Shown here piece by piece: positions 46,151 to 57,508 of a stretch of 64,000 nt of DNA; the first letter of the stretch is position 1, and each line of letters opens with the position of its first letter. A model generated the notes under the pieces. It did not search any database and was not told the origin of the DNA. It worked only from the letters and a program-made list of their open reading frames with translations. Location of the stretch: positions 37,021,667-37,085,666 of the forward strand of contig OY282610.1 in the NCBI GenBank assembly GCA_958298945.1. Reading direction: 5' to 3'. Source of the stretch: Atherix ibis (lineage: Eukaryota; Arthropoda; Insecta; Diptera; Athericidae). Made by a program: the position numbers and the translations under genes.

Positions 46151-48779
46151 ATAATTTTTGTTTTAAGGATACAGATATGTTTATTATAAAGAATATATAA
46201 AAACTCTTGGATTCAAGAGCTCCACAATTGGAGTAATTGCTTTTGAAAAGTTTTTTCAACTTATTCTAAGTGGTATAATTAGTTGAGTGTCACAGGACAC
46301 ACTAATCCATTTAAAAAAAAAATTGAAAATTTCCAACATTTTTTATTTTTATTTGTTTGTTTAAGGTCCCTAGAACATGAGCGAGAAAAGGTGTCAGATA
46401 GTGAGTTTTAATGTTGTTGACATGATCCCGAGTGTCAGTAGAAATAAACAAAAAAATTAACAAAAATTCATTTTCTTTTTTATCCGAACCGTTTGCAGGA
46501 GTTGATAATATTCTGTAATTTCCGATTTAATGCATTTTACTCTAAGGCCACATTTAGATTGATTGGTCGTAAAAAATCGTTATTTCAAGTGCTTAAAGTG
46601 TTTACCGAATTGATTTATTTTTATGTCCATATGCACTTGGACAAAGTGACCACTTTTCGTTTTTTGGCTATAAAAAAAAGAGTTTTTTTTTTCAAAGTCC
46701 GGAGTTTATTTGGAGAACCATTTTGAGAGTCGTCCATTAGTGGTCAATAATTCTCATCTGTTCTGAGTTTACAAATCCAAATAAAATCTGAGAATCGGTT
46801 TTTTCTTACAAGTATCATCGTAAATAATATGGTTTTCGGGTGGGGCATGTGTGGAGCAGGGCTAGTGGAGTGGATCCGTAGTAATATGAGTAACATGAAA
46901 TTTTTTCTAATTCTGTTAGGAGCGCTTTTATTACAATAACAAAAGTAAACTCGTCATTCACGACAGCGAATAGATTATTGTGTGAATATCCGACGAATCC
47001 TACCATCAACTTTGTTAATTTATTACTAATGCCAACTAGAAAATCATCAGAATGCCGACATTACGACGGAATGAGGCACCGAAAATACGGTTCAATACGA
47101 TCGCACAGGTATTCATTCATTCACTCACCTGATAAAAATTTAATTCATTCAATAAATATTTTAGTATACTCGTACGTGGACGTGTACGTGTTCGCATTTA
47201 TTGGTTTGTTTGTTATTACTTTTTAGTTTGTGCAATTATTTTCTAGCGTTTAGGATTTTTATAAATTTATATCCCCAACATTGGAGAATATTTAATTAAT
47301 AACAAATACGAAAACAATTATTTCTCTTCTTATTGAATTCTGTTGACGTCAATGCCTACACCGACCCGTTTAGGTCTTGGTCACTTTGGACTGGCAACCA
47401 CCTCTTCTCTCCTTATTTCCAAAAAAAAAAGTTCTCACAACCTTTTATCGTTAGCGCGTTAATTTTTATTAGATTTCGAATAAATAATAAAAAAAAATTT
47501 CTGTTAAAACTTTAAAGTTTTAACAGAAATTAACCGAATTATTTTTGTTACAGTCTCTAAGCCCGTGTGGGTTTTACTAAAAGGAGAACAGTCTTCACAC
47601 GGTGTTTTTTTTTGTTGTAATTTCTAATGATAAAAATATTAGAAAAAAAGTCTCCGATTTTGTGTCGAGATTTTTTAAGAAAATACGTAAAAAAAATTAC
47701 GTCTCAACTTACGTAAAATTTCAGTTTTGTGTTTTTTTTCATTCATTTCTTGTTTTTGTACATAAAATCGGAAAAAAGAAATAATACCAACTTTAAAGCT
47801 TAAAAATAAATTTAGATAAAAAAAAAACAACAACAACAATAATTAACTGACGGATGGACCCTTCTCTGGCTTGTCCATTAAGAAAACATTTTGACAGTGA
47901 TCTCCCCTCTTTTTTTGTTGTTTTTTTAATTCACCCTCATTTCGATAATGTGCGTTTCTCCAAAATGGAATAAAGTGAATTTTTCCATGTCAACATGTGC
48001 ACTAAACGATGGCGGTTGATTAGTGGTGGACACGTTGCACTTCTGCTAATGGCGTCCTATTAATCCAGCTCCCGTCTTGTACGTATGCTGTTTGTGTCAT
48101 TTTGATACAGCCCCCCTTCCGTTCTCCCAACAAAAAATAACCAAGTTAAATTCAATATTGTCCCCCTGGATAAGTTCTCTTGGTCACCCTATTTAGAAGC
48201 GGTAGGCAATTTTCAATGCTGCTCCCTAAATGTGTCCCAATATTGTGAGGATTGCATACCAAAACGACGCAACTTGTGTTCGATCGAAAAAACCATATGC
48301 CCTCTTGTATATGCGAAAGTGTATTTAATTCAGCAATTCATTTACTTACTACGACTAAATATATATAATATAAAAATGAACAGAGCGAGGGTGGAAGGCT
48401 ACGATGATAAGATTTATATTTAGTAGTTTGCTTGCATTCTGGTTCGTATTGGTTCTCCCTTTTTAGTCATTCGATTCTCCCCTATTCGAGAGTCTGCACC
48501 AGAAAATATAGTTTTTATTTACATTTTTCCTTTTCTATATTAAAATAATTCGATATTAAGGGATGAAGTATGGGTTTTTTTTTTGTTAAAATGTCTGCTA
48601 ACAAATGCTATCGAAAGAAATGATATCGAAACTGCTAAACTTGTTTTTTATGAATTATCTAACATGGCAAAAAACATTCAACAGCAGATTTCGTATAAAA
48701 AAAAATTCATTAAATTTTGTTCCTATTAAAAAAAAGCAACAAAAAACAAATATCAACAATTTTCAGGTATTTAATTAGA
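46151..48779. other. Intronic DNA, no gene seen
   Basis: Mixed AT-rich sequence with a perfect palindrome at 47496-47531. Short open frames (for example 46978-47226) have no recognised features. Confidence 0.4.
47496..47531. repeat. 36 bp perfect palindrome
   Basis: AATTTCTGTTAAAACTTT followed directly by its exact reverse complement. No spacer and no mismatch. Confidence 0.95.
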
Positions 48780-49185
48780 ATGTTTCGACTTGCGAAAGTT
48801 TGACAGTTTCCAGCAAAAAAAATGTATTTTTTGGTTTTTCCCAAGAAAAGAAATTTTCAACTATAGCGCAAAAAAACACTAATTTTTTCAGAAATTGCAT
48901 AAATTTTTCAAATGTTTCGAGTTACGAAATTTTTATATAAATTTTTTTGTAATTGAAATTGAGTGATTTTCAGTGTATCAAAATGACGATTGTTCCGACT
49001 TACGGTAAAAATTTCCAAAATGTTTCGACTTACGAATTTTTTGGTAATTTTTCCATTTTATTTTTATTTCTTTTTCTATATAATTGAAATTTAATGATTT
49101 TCAGTTTATTTTAAATCGAAATTACGATTGTTCTGACTTACAATAAAGAATTCCAAAAAGTTTCGACTTACGATTTTTAAAAAAA
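48780..49185. repeat. Irregular repeats of GTTTCGACTTACGAA
   Basis: TGTTTCGACTTACGAAA or the close variant TTCCGACTTACGG occurs at least six times at about 30-130 bp spacing with AAATTGAGTGATTTTCAGT between. Eroded tandem array, noncoding. Confidence 0.7.
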
Positions 49186-49443
49186 TAATTTCTTTTTCAT
49201 CAATATTTTTTTAATGATTTTCTAGTGAGTTTGGTGATATCAATTGGCGTCCAAGATTTTGCAATTTGGACGCTGGTGGACTTTTTTTTTATGGAGCTAC
49301 CCAATCGATGAGTTTTTATATAATAAAATATTGAAATTGTGTTTTTGAAAATTTCTGTTTTATGTTGAAAACTTTTTCGATGGCAGAGTTTTTTTTGCCC
49401 AAGTAATTTTTTTGTTGTTGTTGAAAAAAGCCGCTTATAAAAG

Positions 49444-50581
49444 GTTATCCATACTGTGGTTCGGAAAGTAGATTCCTGTCATTTAACAGCTGTCAAACAT
49501 TTTGTATATGGCATCAGCCGATGTATTTGTTTAGTTAAAAGTTTGGCCGGGCTTGTTGAATATGTCAGTAAGTAAAATTGCGTTTATATGGGGCTCTGAA
49601 AATCCACAAGTGAATTTGAAAAAGCCATTGTATCCGCAAAAAGTAACTGTCTGGTATGTATTTTTATCGGAATGTGCCATTATTTCATATTTCTCTAAAA
49701 ATTGACTGCTTTTTTTGGCGTGAACTTGAAGATTTTAATCTGGACCTCATGTGGTTTCAACGAAATGCCGCAACAAGACACACAATATAAATTTCGAGTT
49801 TATTACTTAGAAAGTTGCCAAGACGCCTAATTTTGGGATTTGGTGAGGCCTATTGACCTCCAAGACCGTGCGATTTGACGCTGTTGGACGTTTCCTTTTA
49901 GAGCTGCGCAAAAAATCCTGTTTACATAGACAATTCACAAACTGAAGAGCATTTAAACACCAAAAGCCATCAAGTTATAGCCGAATTACAGCTTAAAATA
50001 ATTAAAAAAAGCAACTAAAATTACGTCAAGCAGATCGGGTCCTGCAATAAATGTCGTGACAGTTTTTGAATAATGTTGTATTTTATGCATAATGTCAAAG
50101 TCCACACAATATAATGAAATAAAACTTTTATAGAAATCTGATTTAAAATATGTTTTATTCAACTTTAATTTCCGAAGTGCAAATTGGATATTCCCGTGTA
50201 GAGAATGGTAGCAAGAAAACTACCTTGAGGAACACCATCTTTAATACAGAAAATATTAGAAAATAAGTGGTTTTCATTAGCGTTTCAATAGATAAGATTT
50301 AATTAAAAGGTAATAAATGTATGCAAGGATGCTCTTGAGTTTACAGAGTATCTAACTCGACAAAAAACTTTAGATACCTGGATAATACTCCTCTCGCTCA
50401 AGAGGAAAATAGAATTCTTGGAAATTTCTTATCAAGCGATAAAATTTTTATTTCTCGAATAATATTACATTTTCTGCATAATGCCGGAGATTCAAAGATT
50501 TTATTATATTCTGTTATTAAAATCTGTATTAAAAGTGTGTCTTATATAAATTTTTGTTTCCGGCACACAAACTGGATAGCC
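49444..50581 (+). mobile_element. Composite mariner-like element carrying a reverse-transcriptase fragment, copy 1
   Basis: Left end TTATCCATACTGTGGTTCGG then AAAGTAGA. The minus strand at the right end reads CTATCCAGTTTGTGTGCCGG then AAACA (50557-50581), an inverted match. A second inverted match to the left end lies inside, at about 50168-50190 (TTTCCGAAGTGCAAATTGG). The plus strand from 49600 to 50060 carries a decayed rosa-like transposase (LYPQKVTVWYV, MWFQRNAATRHT in mixed frames, ending in LKLRQADRVLQ). Between the two right ends, the minus strand has a non-LTR reverse-transcriptase piece. About 90 bp preceding each right end are also alike, so the 3' end is duplicated around the captured piece. 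Confidence 0.75.
50191..50460 (-). pseudogene. Reverse-transcriptase fragment (non-LTR type), copy 1
   Basis: The minus strand reads FCIKDGVPQGSFLATILYT, the GVPQGSxLxPxLYN motif that follows the palm region of Jockey-like reverse transcriptases, at about 50241-50180. Sequence beyond it on the same strand (up to about 50460) is weakly open. No catalytic YADD/FADD block is present because the fragment ends at the transposon terminal repeat. Confidence 0.7.
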
Positions 50582-52403
50582 CTTTTATAATTATTAAAAA
50601 GAAACCATTCAATTTGCTTGTTTAGTTTTATTTTTTATAATAGAAATTTATTTTCTTCTTAACACTACGAATTTGTAATAGAAAAACTGCAGTCTGTGAC
50701 TACAGAAACATTGTGGACATACCATATTTTCTCTTATCAAAGGAAATGGACGCATTTATTTTGTCGTTAGTCGAATATAAGCGCATGCGTTAGTGGTCTC
50801 TTCCTGTGCGCCTGGCGTTGACAACAGAAAAGTTGAATGAATGAACAGAAAAATTAAATAAACAAAATTCAATTGTAAATTATTTAATATTAAATATTTT
50901 GCAATGGTTATGATTATGAGAAGGGTTGTGGGGACGGTGATGGGGGATGGCGATGGCGATGATTGTTTCGTAGGCGCCCAATTGGGACCATTGAAATGGT
51001 GACAACAACTCTGTGTGGGTCCCTTCCAAGCCATGATGGGAAGATCAGTTGCGAATCTTTTAACTTTCATTGGGGAAGGGGGATGGGGGATAGTATGTAT
51101 CCAATTACAACATGGTTTCTGTATGAGATATGAGAGAATTGCTGAAGTTAGCTAAGATCGTATTGCAAAAAAAAGCTACAATTTGTTTTTTTTGGTTGTT
51201 GACTTTTGTTGTTCTTTTCCAGCACTTCACAATTGGTGTCGTTTGTGTGTTACATGAACTGTTCTGGGTCCAAAGAGTAATTTAATTCTTTCTTCCCCAT
51301 ACATCATCGTTTATTGTAATAACGATCCCCATCTTAGCTCCTCCCCGCAAGTACAATATTGTCATAATAATCTCGTTGTAGCTTTGTGGATTCAAATTGG
51401 AATTATTGTTTGGGTTTCGATCGTAATTAAATATTCTTACCAGAGCGGGGCCACGTACCAAATTAGCCTCAAGAGCATTTTCGATACTGTTCGTCTTCTT
51501 CTTCTTCTTCTTCTGTGGCTGCGTCTTCGTTCAATTTTATTCCATCTCCAAAGAATATATTCTCGTTGAGTTGAGAGTAAAAATAGTAAAAGTACTAAAT
51601 CGATTTTATGGAATTTTAATTATTTTGTGGGGGTGGCAGACATGAATAATGAACGATATTTTTTTTTTTTTTTTTTTTTTTGTATAATTGTGAATGATTT
51701 GGAAGAGGGGAGTGGGCAGGGAGGGTTTTTGGCATGAGTGTTTTTATTATTTAATGGAAAATAATTACTAGTAATATTTTTTCTATGTTTAGTTTTTTTT
51801 TTGTTTTGTTTTTAATTAGGCATAAAATTTTAATTGGTAATATGAAGTGCTCCATTTGAGAGGTTTATGATGATTTTAAATTTTTTGGTGATGGAAGAAA
51901 AACATAATTTTCTACCCTCAAAAAGTCAATAAATCGTTTTAAGTAATTTGATTCTTGTTTTGGCCATGATTAGTATCAATAGTCCACCGTTGTTTTCGAC
52001 ATATTAACTTCGAGAATATGCCAAAGAAATTTTTGGTTTCGATTGTGTTCGTGATGTGATTGGAAAACGAGTTCAGTCAGCTTTTATTGTCGTCACTAAG
52101 GGGGCCATATGGTCATCCATTCGTACACGAGCGAACATACCAAAACCCATATCACATCTGCAGAATTGATGTGTGCTTTCCATTTAATTTCCATTATTTT
52201 TATTTTTAAATTTTGATTTTATATGTCATTTAATGTTTGGTCATTTTGTGATGGTCTATGATTTGGGATTTTTCAAAATGACGCCCATTGAAATAGCTTC
52301 CGAAACCATATCGATATGACCGTACACTTGACGGTCGTCTATGGGAGTATTTATTCCATAGAAGTGGTTCTGTTTTGGGCAATCTTAACGGATATTATAT
52401 GTG
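50582..52403. other. Intronic DNA, no gene seen
   Basis: Mixed AT-rich sequence with a (CTT)n run near 51498 and a long T run at 51660-51680. A minus-strand frame at 50756-51070 lacks recognisable features. Confidence 0.4.
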
Positions 52404-52589
52404 TACACTGGAGGCTGAAAGTATGCGGACACTTTGGTTTTTGGGGGAATGTGCAATAAAACTCATACAGTTTTTTGAAATTATATTTCTCTTAATAATA
52501 ATCCATTTATTATGTTCAAATTAAAAATACAATTTAAAAAAAAAATCCTTAAATTGGATTTTTGTCGACGAATGGCAGTATGATTAGTC

Positions 52590-53870
52590 AGTGATAAATG
52601 AAACAAGGAATTTATTTATTCAACAAAAATTGATTTAATTTTTAGTATAGCCTCCGTCTAGCTTGATACACTTTGTCCAACAATAGTTCAGCTTCTTTGT
52701 AGTACGATATGTCAAACTCCCCCCAAATAGGCTTCAATTCGACCAAGGCAATTACGAATTTTTGGAAATAGGGACAAGCCAGAGGAAACCAAATCTGAAA
52801 AAAAACGGTGCGTGGGGAAGTAATTCACAAGGTAGTTCGACTAATTTTGCTGTTGCAAAATTATTAATATTTACGAGTTTGGTATGATAAGTCAGTGATA
52901 TATGAAACGAGAAATTAAAAAAATTATGATTCCTTTTTCAGCAAAGTCTCCTTCTGGCTCGTCCACCGATATTCCACTATCATAATGCAAAGAAGTTGTG
53001 TGCATTGACTTGCACACCTTCGACAAACCCACCAAAATTAGTGTTTTGGCAGAATGCAGATCCAAGTGAACTACAGTGGAACGCATAATCACATAATCTG
53101 CGAGAGTTTTTCTCTGCTTTAAAGTGAAACTCAAATTCAGTTCCACCAATTTTTGGAAATATGAAAAAGTCAAAGGAAGCCAAAACTGAAAAATTCGGTG
53201 GCTGCGGAAGTAATTCGACTAATTTCGCTGTTGCAATTGCCGATGAATGTGCATAACTTTTTTTCTTTACCAAATACGGTCGTTTTGTCTTGATTTCGTT
53301 ACTCAACTGGGCTAATAAAGGTCGATAAAGATTATACCGTGTGCGCATCCCAGAAGACAGTAGACATAACCTTCCCTGCGGATGGAAAGATTTTTGCCTT
53401 CTTAGGTGCACGTCCGCTAGTAGAAGTCCATTGTTTTGACTGAGTTTTTGTTTCTGGTGTGCATTGGTGAATTCATGTTTGATCAACACTAATGAATCAA
53501 TGGAAAAACTCATTTGGATTATGCCTAAAAATGTCCAAACGCTGCATTAAAGTTGTTATACGAACAAGATTTTGGTCGAGTGCTAGCAAACACGGCAGGC
53601 ATCTTGCCAATAGTTTTCTCATACCCAAAATTTCATGTAAGCTATTGTCTAGACGTCCTAATGAGATATTTACTATCTCGGCTATCTGAGATACACTCTC
53701 ATTCGACAACTTTTTAATAAACGATTTTATGATTTATACGGTGGGACTCTCAATTAGGCGTCCTGTTCGCCCACAACGAAATTCAGTAAATCACCTCTGA
53801 ATCATTCCATACGAAGGTGAAAAGTCTCCATTACACTTTTCGAGTTTGGTTTCGTTTTCAGATTATGTTT
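52590..53870 (-). pseudogene. Mariner transposase pseudogene nested in the Tc1-like element
   Basis: The minus strand, in several frames, runs in order through a cysteine-containing N-terminal region (FRCGRTGR), a helix-turn-helix with SNESVSQIAEIVNISLGRL, then LGMRKLLARCLP, then HQCTPETKTQSKQWTSTSGR, APKKAKIFPSAGKVMSTVFW, DAHT, NEIKTKRPYLVKKK and LASFDFFIFPKI. This is the standard order of a mariner transposase. The Asp residues of the second and third catalytic blocks are lost or substituted (for example the HQDNARxH block reads AHSSAIAT), and there are at least four frame breaks. The C-terminus appears twice (about 52590-52790 and 52880-53150), each with FIYH then a stop then LII, so this end was duplicated. 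Confidence 0.8.
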
Positions 53871-54049
53871 TTTTCCTAAAAAAATAGTGTTTTATTAACA
53901 CACGAAATCCATTTTATTAAAGTACACACACCTTGTCTCTTTTCAATGGCTGTCGTAACTAAACCAATGAATAAAATTTTATGAAATTTTGAGTAGCATC
54001 TTTTTAAGAATACCAGATGATAAAAAAAAATATCGTTTTACTAATTTTA

Positions 54050-54340
54050 GCTACATTTCTTGCATTTATCACTAATTTATCGGACTGCCGCCGTACGTTT
54101 CTAGCCATTCGGTCGATTCTGTTTTTATTGTATCTTTTGTATCCCACCCTATCCGTAGAGAAGCTACTCCAAACCATAATCGAGTTGACACCTTACTTGA
54201 CGGTTGGTACCATGGCCACAGCTTTCGACAGAATTTTTTCTCCAGCACTGTGATGCATGTATATTCTTCTTTTATGCCAAAGATCTGCAACTTTCGTCCA
54301 TCTTGGGTATATTTTTATAGTCCGCAGCAGTCCAGTTTTG
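54050..54340 (-). pseudogene. Tc1 transposase fragment
   Basis: Minus strand: LQIFGIKEEYTCI in one frame, then AGEKILSKAVAMVPTVK, a stop, GVNSIMVWS and FSTDRVG in another. This matches the Tc1 block 'F.IFG.......R..GE.......VPTVKHGGGS(I/V)MVWGCFS..GVG'. It lies between the Tc1-like terminal repeats and probably is the element's own transposase. The catalytic Asp/Glu blocks are not preserved. Confidence 0.65.
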
Positions 54341-54844
54341 ATGGAATGAAGCCCAATCGAATCCTCTTATTTTTATTGTGAAGGCTTATTAGTTTCCTAA
54401 CAGCCATGCGCCAACCTATACCACCAGCAGGTTTCAATTACATTTTAAACTTTGTTAGAGGCACGACTTTTATATAATTCAATGCGAATTTGACGAGAAG
54501 CTGATAAGATTGGGGCTCAGAGTTTTTTAAAGAAAAAAAAATTTCAAAAAACTCTCTAAGCCCCAATCAAATGCTCTCCGATTCACCTGCGCCGGCTGTA
54601 AAAAGGTAAGAATAACCGCTAAACGCCAAAACCAATTTCATGAAGTTTTCTCATGATTTTAAAATTTTTACAAAAAAGAAAAAGGAAGAATAATTGATTA
54701 ATATGTTTGATGCTAATTTATCATTCATTCTTCCTTGCTACAAGAACGCTCGGGTCCTTAGTAACTGTCCTTGGTATATTGTGGCAAAAAAAGTACTAAA
54801 AAACGAAAATTACATGTTATTTTTAGGCTTTATTGCGCAAAAAC

Positions 54845-55560
54845 TTTTCAGGTCGCCTAATTTCGAGATTTGGTGATGTCAATTGATCTCCAAGACGCTG
54901 TCGGACTCGATCTCTTGGGTCTACGCAAAAAATCGTGCTTTTATAGCCAATCCCCAAACCGAAAAGCATTTAAAAACCAAAGGCCATCAAATAATGACCA
55001 CACTACAACCCGAAATATATTGAAAAATCCATCCAAAATTACCTCAAGCAGATCGAATCCTGCAATAAATGTCGTAATAGTCATTTGAATATTATTGTAT
55101 TTTGTGCATAATGGCAAAGTTCATATAATATAATGAGATATAATTTTCATCGAAATCTGAATTTAAAATATGTTTTATTCAATATTACTTTCCGAAGTGC
55201 AAATTGGATATTTCGGTGTAAAGGATGGGACTAAGGAAACTACCCTGAGGAACACCATCTTTAACACAAAAAGTATTGGAAAATTTGTGTTTTTCATTAC
55301 CGTTTCGAAAGATAGAATTTAATTAAAAGGTAATAAATGTGTGCAAGGATGCCCTTGAGTTCGCAGAGTACCTAACTCGATCCAAAACTGGAGCTTCGTC
55401 TAGGAATATATCTGGATCATACTCCTTTCGCTCAAGAGATAAATAAAATTCTTTTATAATCTAAGGAAATTTCTTGCCAAGCGATAAAATTATTTTTTCC
55501 CGTGTCTAAGATGGGTGCAACTTAACTACCTTCAGGAACACCATCTTTAACAGAGAACAT
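54845..55560 (+). mobile_element. Composite mariner-like/reverse-transcriptase element, copy 2 (5'-truncated)
   Basis: Shares with the copies at 49444 and 57509: RPRRLISRFGD-type transposase coding (here CGCCTAATTTCGAGATTTGG), CAAACCGAAAAGCATTTAAA, CTCAAGCAGATCGAATCCTG, then the inner right end TTTCCGAAGTGCAAATTGG (55190-55208), then the antisense reverse-transcriptase piece (CCCTGAGGAACACCATCTTT at 55244). Near 55527 a second, partial copy of the reverse-transcriptase start (CTTCAGGAACACCATCTTT) follows. The left terminal repeat is not seen. Confidence 0.7.
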
Positions 55561-55704
55561 TTTGCGTTTCATTAGATATAATAACGACTATTTTTTTTCC
55601 CTCTATATTTCAGAAAATGATAAAAAATTATTAATATTAAAAAAAAAGAAAAGATTTTAACAGAAAAATAGGTGATGTGTCGCATATTTATTGCCTGCAG
55701 TGTA

Positions 55705-57508
55705 CGCATTGTTAAACGTGTGCTTGGTTCTGGCTGTACTCGATTTTATGCGTTTTATTTTATATTCCGATAGTGTCAGTTTGACTTGAGTAATCGATCC
55801 TCTAGTGTAAGTTCAAATGAAAAATGAGAGCTCAACGATAATGTCTATCGACGTCATGATCATATTTCTCTTCTTCTTCTTCTTCTTCTTCTTCTTATTG
55901 TCATATGGTTTACAGAATTCCTCCTCCAACGCGCGAACAGTTTCTGATGATAAAACAATCAATGGTAAAGTGCATCTCGCATGATGTTATTTAAGAGTTA
56001 TGACAAAGACAACCCCCCTCCCCCCCCCCCCCAAAAAAAACAAATGGAAAAAACTCACACATCCAAAATTGAAACCTTCAGAAATTGTCACATTATTCGT
56101 TGGTGCATATCACGTCAGCAGAGGAAACGCTGATGTAATTCGTAGGCTGGCTGGCTGCTTCCATGCCGAAATGTCGAATTGTGTGAAAGAAGGCGATGAC
56201 ATTCGAAATGGCCCAACAACACCGTTTTCTGTCCTTCACCATTTGACATGGAAGACTTTTTCACAAGTAAATCGAAATTAATTTTCAAAATTAATAGTAA
56301 AAATTTTGATTTTTGGGAGGGGAAAAAGCAGGGGAGTTGGAAAAGTAGAAAATCTTTATTTGGTTTTCTTTCTGCCTAAACTCATAGAAAAAAAAACAAA
56401 AACCCATCATCCCCTCGACTCCCCCTCTCTACCTTGAATGCTGCTATATCAAAGAGTGTATTTCTTATTTAAAGGGGGATTTTTAATTTCTGTCAAATTA
56501 ACTATCAACACTTTTTGGGAAAAGTCTATTTCGAGTACGGTTCGGTTTTACCTCCAACATCCTCTTCTGTTTCAGGTGCGTTACCGTGTATTCCATTTTT
56601 GGGGATGTGGTTTTTAGTGATCTTTTTTAGTGAGGATGGCCGGTTACACTCTGCATTTTGTCATTTTCAAGTGCATCAGCGGTTACAGATGAGCCATTTT
56701 GGTTTTTTTTTTTAAAGTGGGGTTTTGTTTAAAGCTCTTAAAAAAATTTGTTTTATCAGCACCAGAGTATCTTGGCTACCAAATTAATGATTAACAGTTC
56801 AATGTGTTGTTCCGTTCGTAGAAAACTAAAAAGGGAAGTGGTTTAAAGATAATCAAGTCTAGCGAAAGCGGAAGAGAGTCTACGAAATTAATTTTGTTTT
56901 ATTTTGTATTGTATTATTTTTAGTTTATTTCTCATTCGATGGGGTTTCTTATAAACCAGTGCGGACTTAGTTTCTTCAAGTCCGAAGAACATTTATCCAG
57001 TTTCTTCAAAGTTTCTTGATTGAGTGAATTTCTAACAGAAAAAAACCCAAATTTTTTTTTTCATCAATAAAAACCATATTAAATCGAATTAATTTTTTTA
57101 AATTAAAAAAAAATTGCTAAATTCAAAAAAATTTTTTTTTTTTAAATCAAAAAATTTTGAGGCCAACGAAATACTTTTTTTTGTCAATACGAATTTTTGT
57201 TCGGTGGCATTTTTTCTTTGAAGTTTCACAAATTTTGGAAAAAAAAATTAAAACGATTTTTTTTCGATCCCAAATTATAATAATTTTAATGATTGAATTT
57301 TTATATAAAAAAAAATTCGTAAAAAATTAACATTTTTGTTATATAAAAATATAAAAAATTCTTCAAAAATTAAGTTTTTTTTTTGTTGAAATTAATGTTT
57401 TTTTTCCAACAAAAAAAAAACTCCGGCTTAAAAGAAAAAAACCTATTTTACTTAATTGGAGTAAATTTGTTTCCCCAAAATTATTTGTTTGTTTCCAAAG
57501 GGTTAGAA
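55705..57508. other. Intronic DNA, no gene seen
   Basis: (CTT)n run at about 55869-55896, a C run near 56020 and AT-rich sequence from 56880. A plus-strand frame at 56000-56281 shows some balanced codons (VSRGNADVIRRLAGCFHAEM) but no splice sites or domain I can name. Confidence 0.4.

Larger units (their letters stand above)
52404..55704. mobile_element. Tc1-like element, 3.3 kb, enlarged by nested insertions
   Basis: The left end reads TACACTGGAGGCTGAAAGTA then TGCGGACAC. The minus strand at the right end reads TACACTGCAGGCAATAAATA then TGCGACAC. The two agree at most positions and start at TA, as for Tc1/mariner transposons. Inside lie a minus-strand Tc1 transposase scrap (54050-54340), a decayed mariner (52590-53870) and a piece of the composite element with reverse-transcriptase sequence (54845-55560). 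The extra length is accounted for by those insertions. Confidence 0.75.

Noticed and set aside
56000..56281. Plus-strand frame with VSRGNADVIRRLAGCFHAEM
   Set aside because: Begins in a homopolymer C/A tract, no splice sites or recognised family; probably chance.
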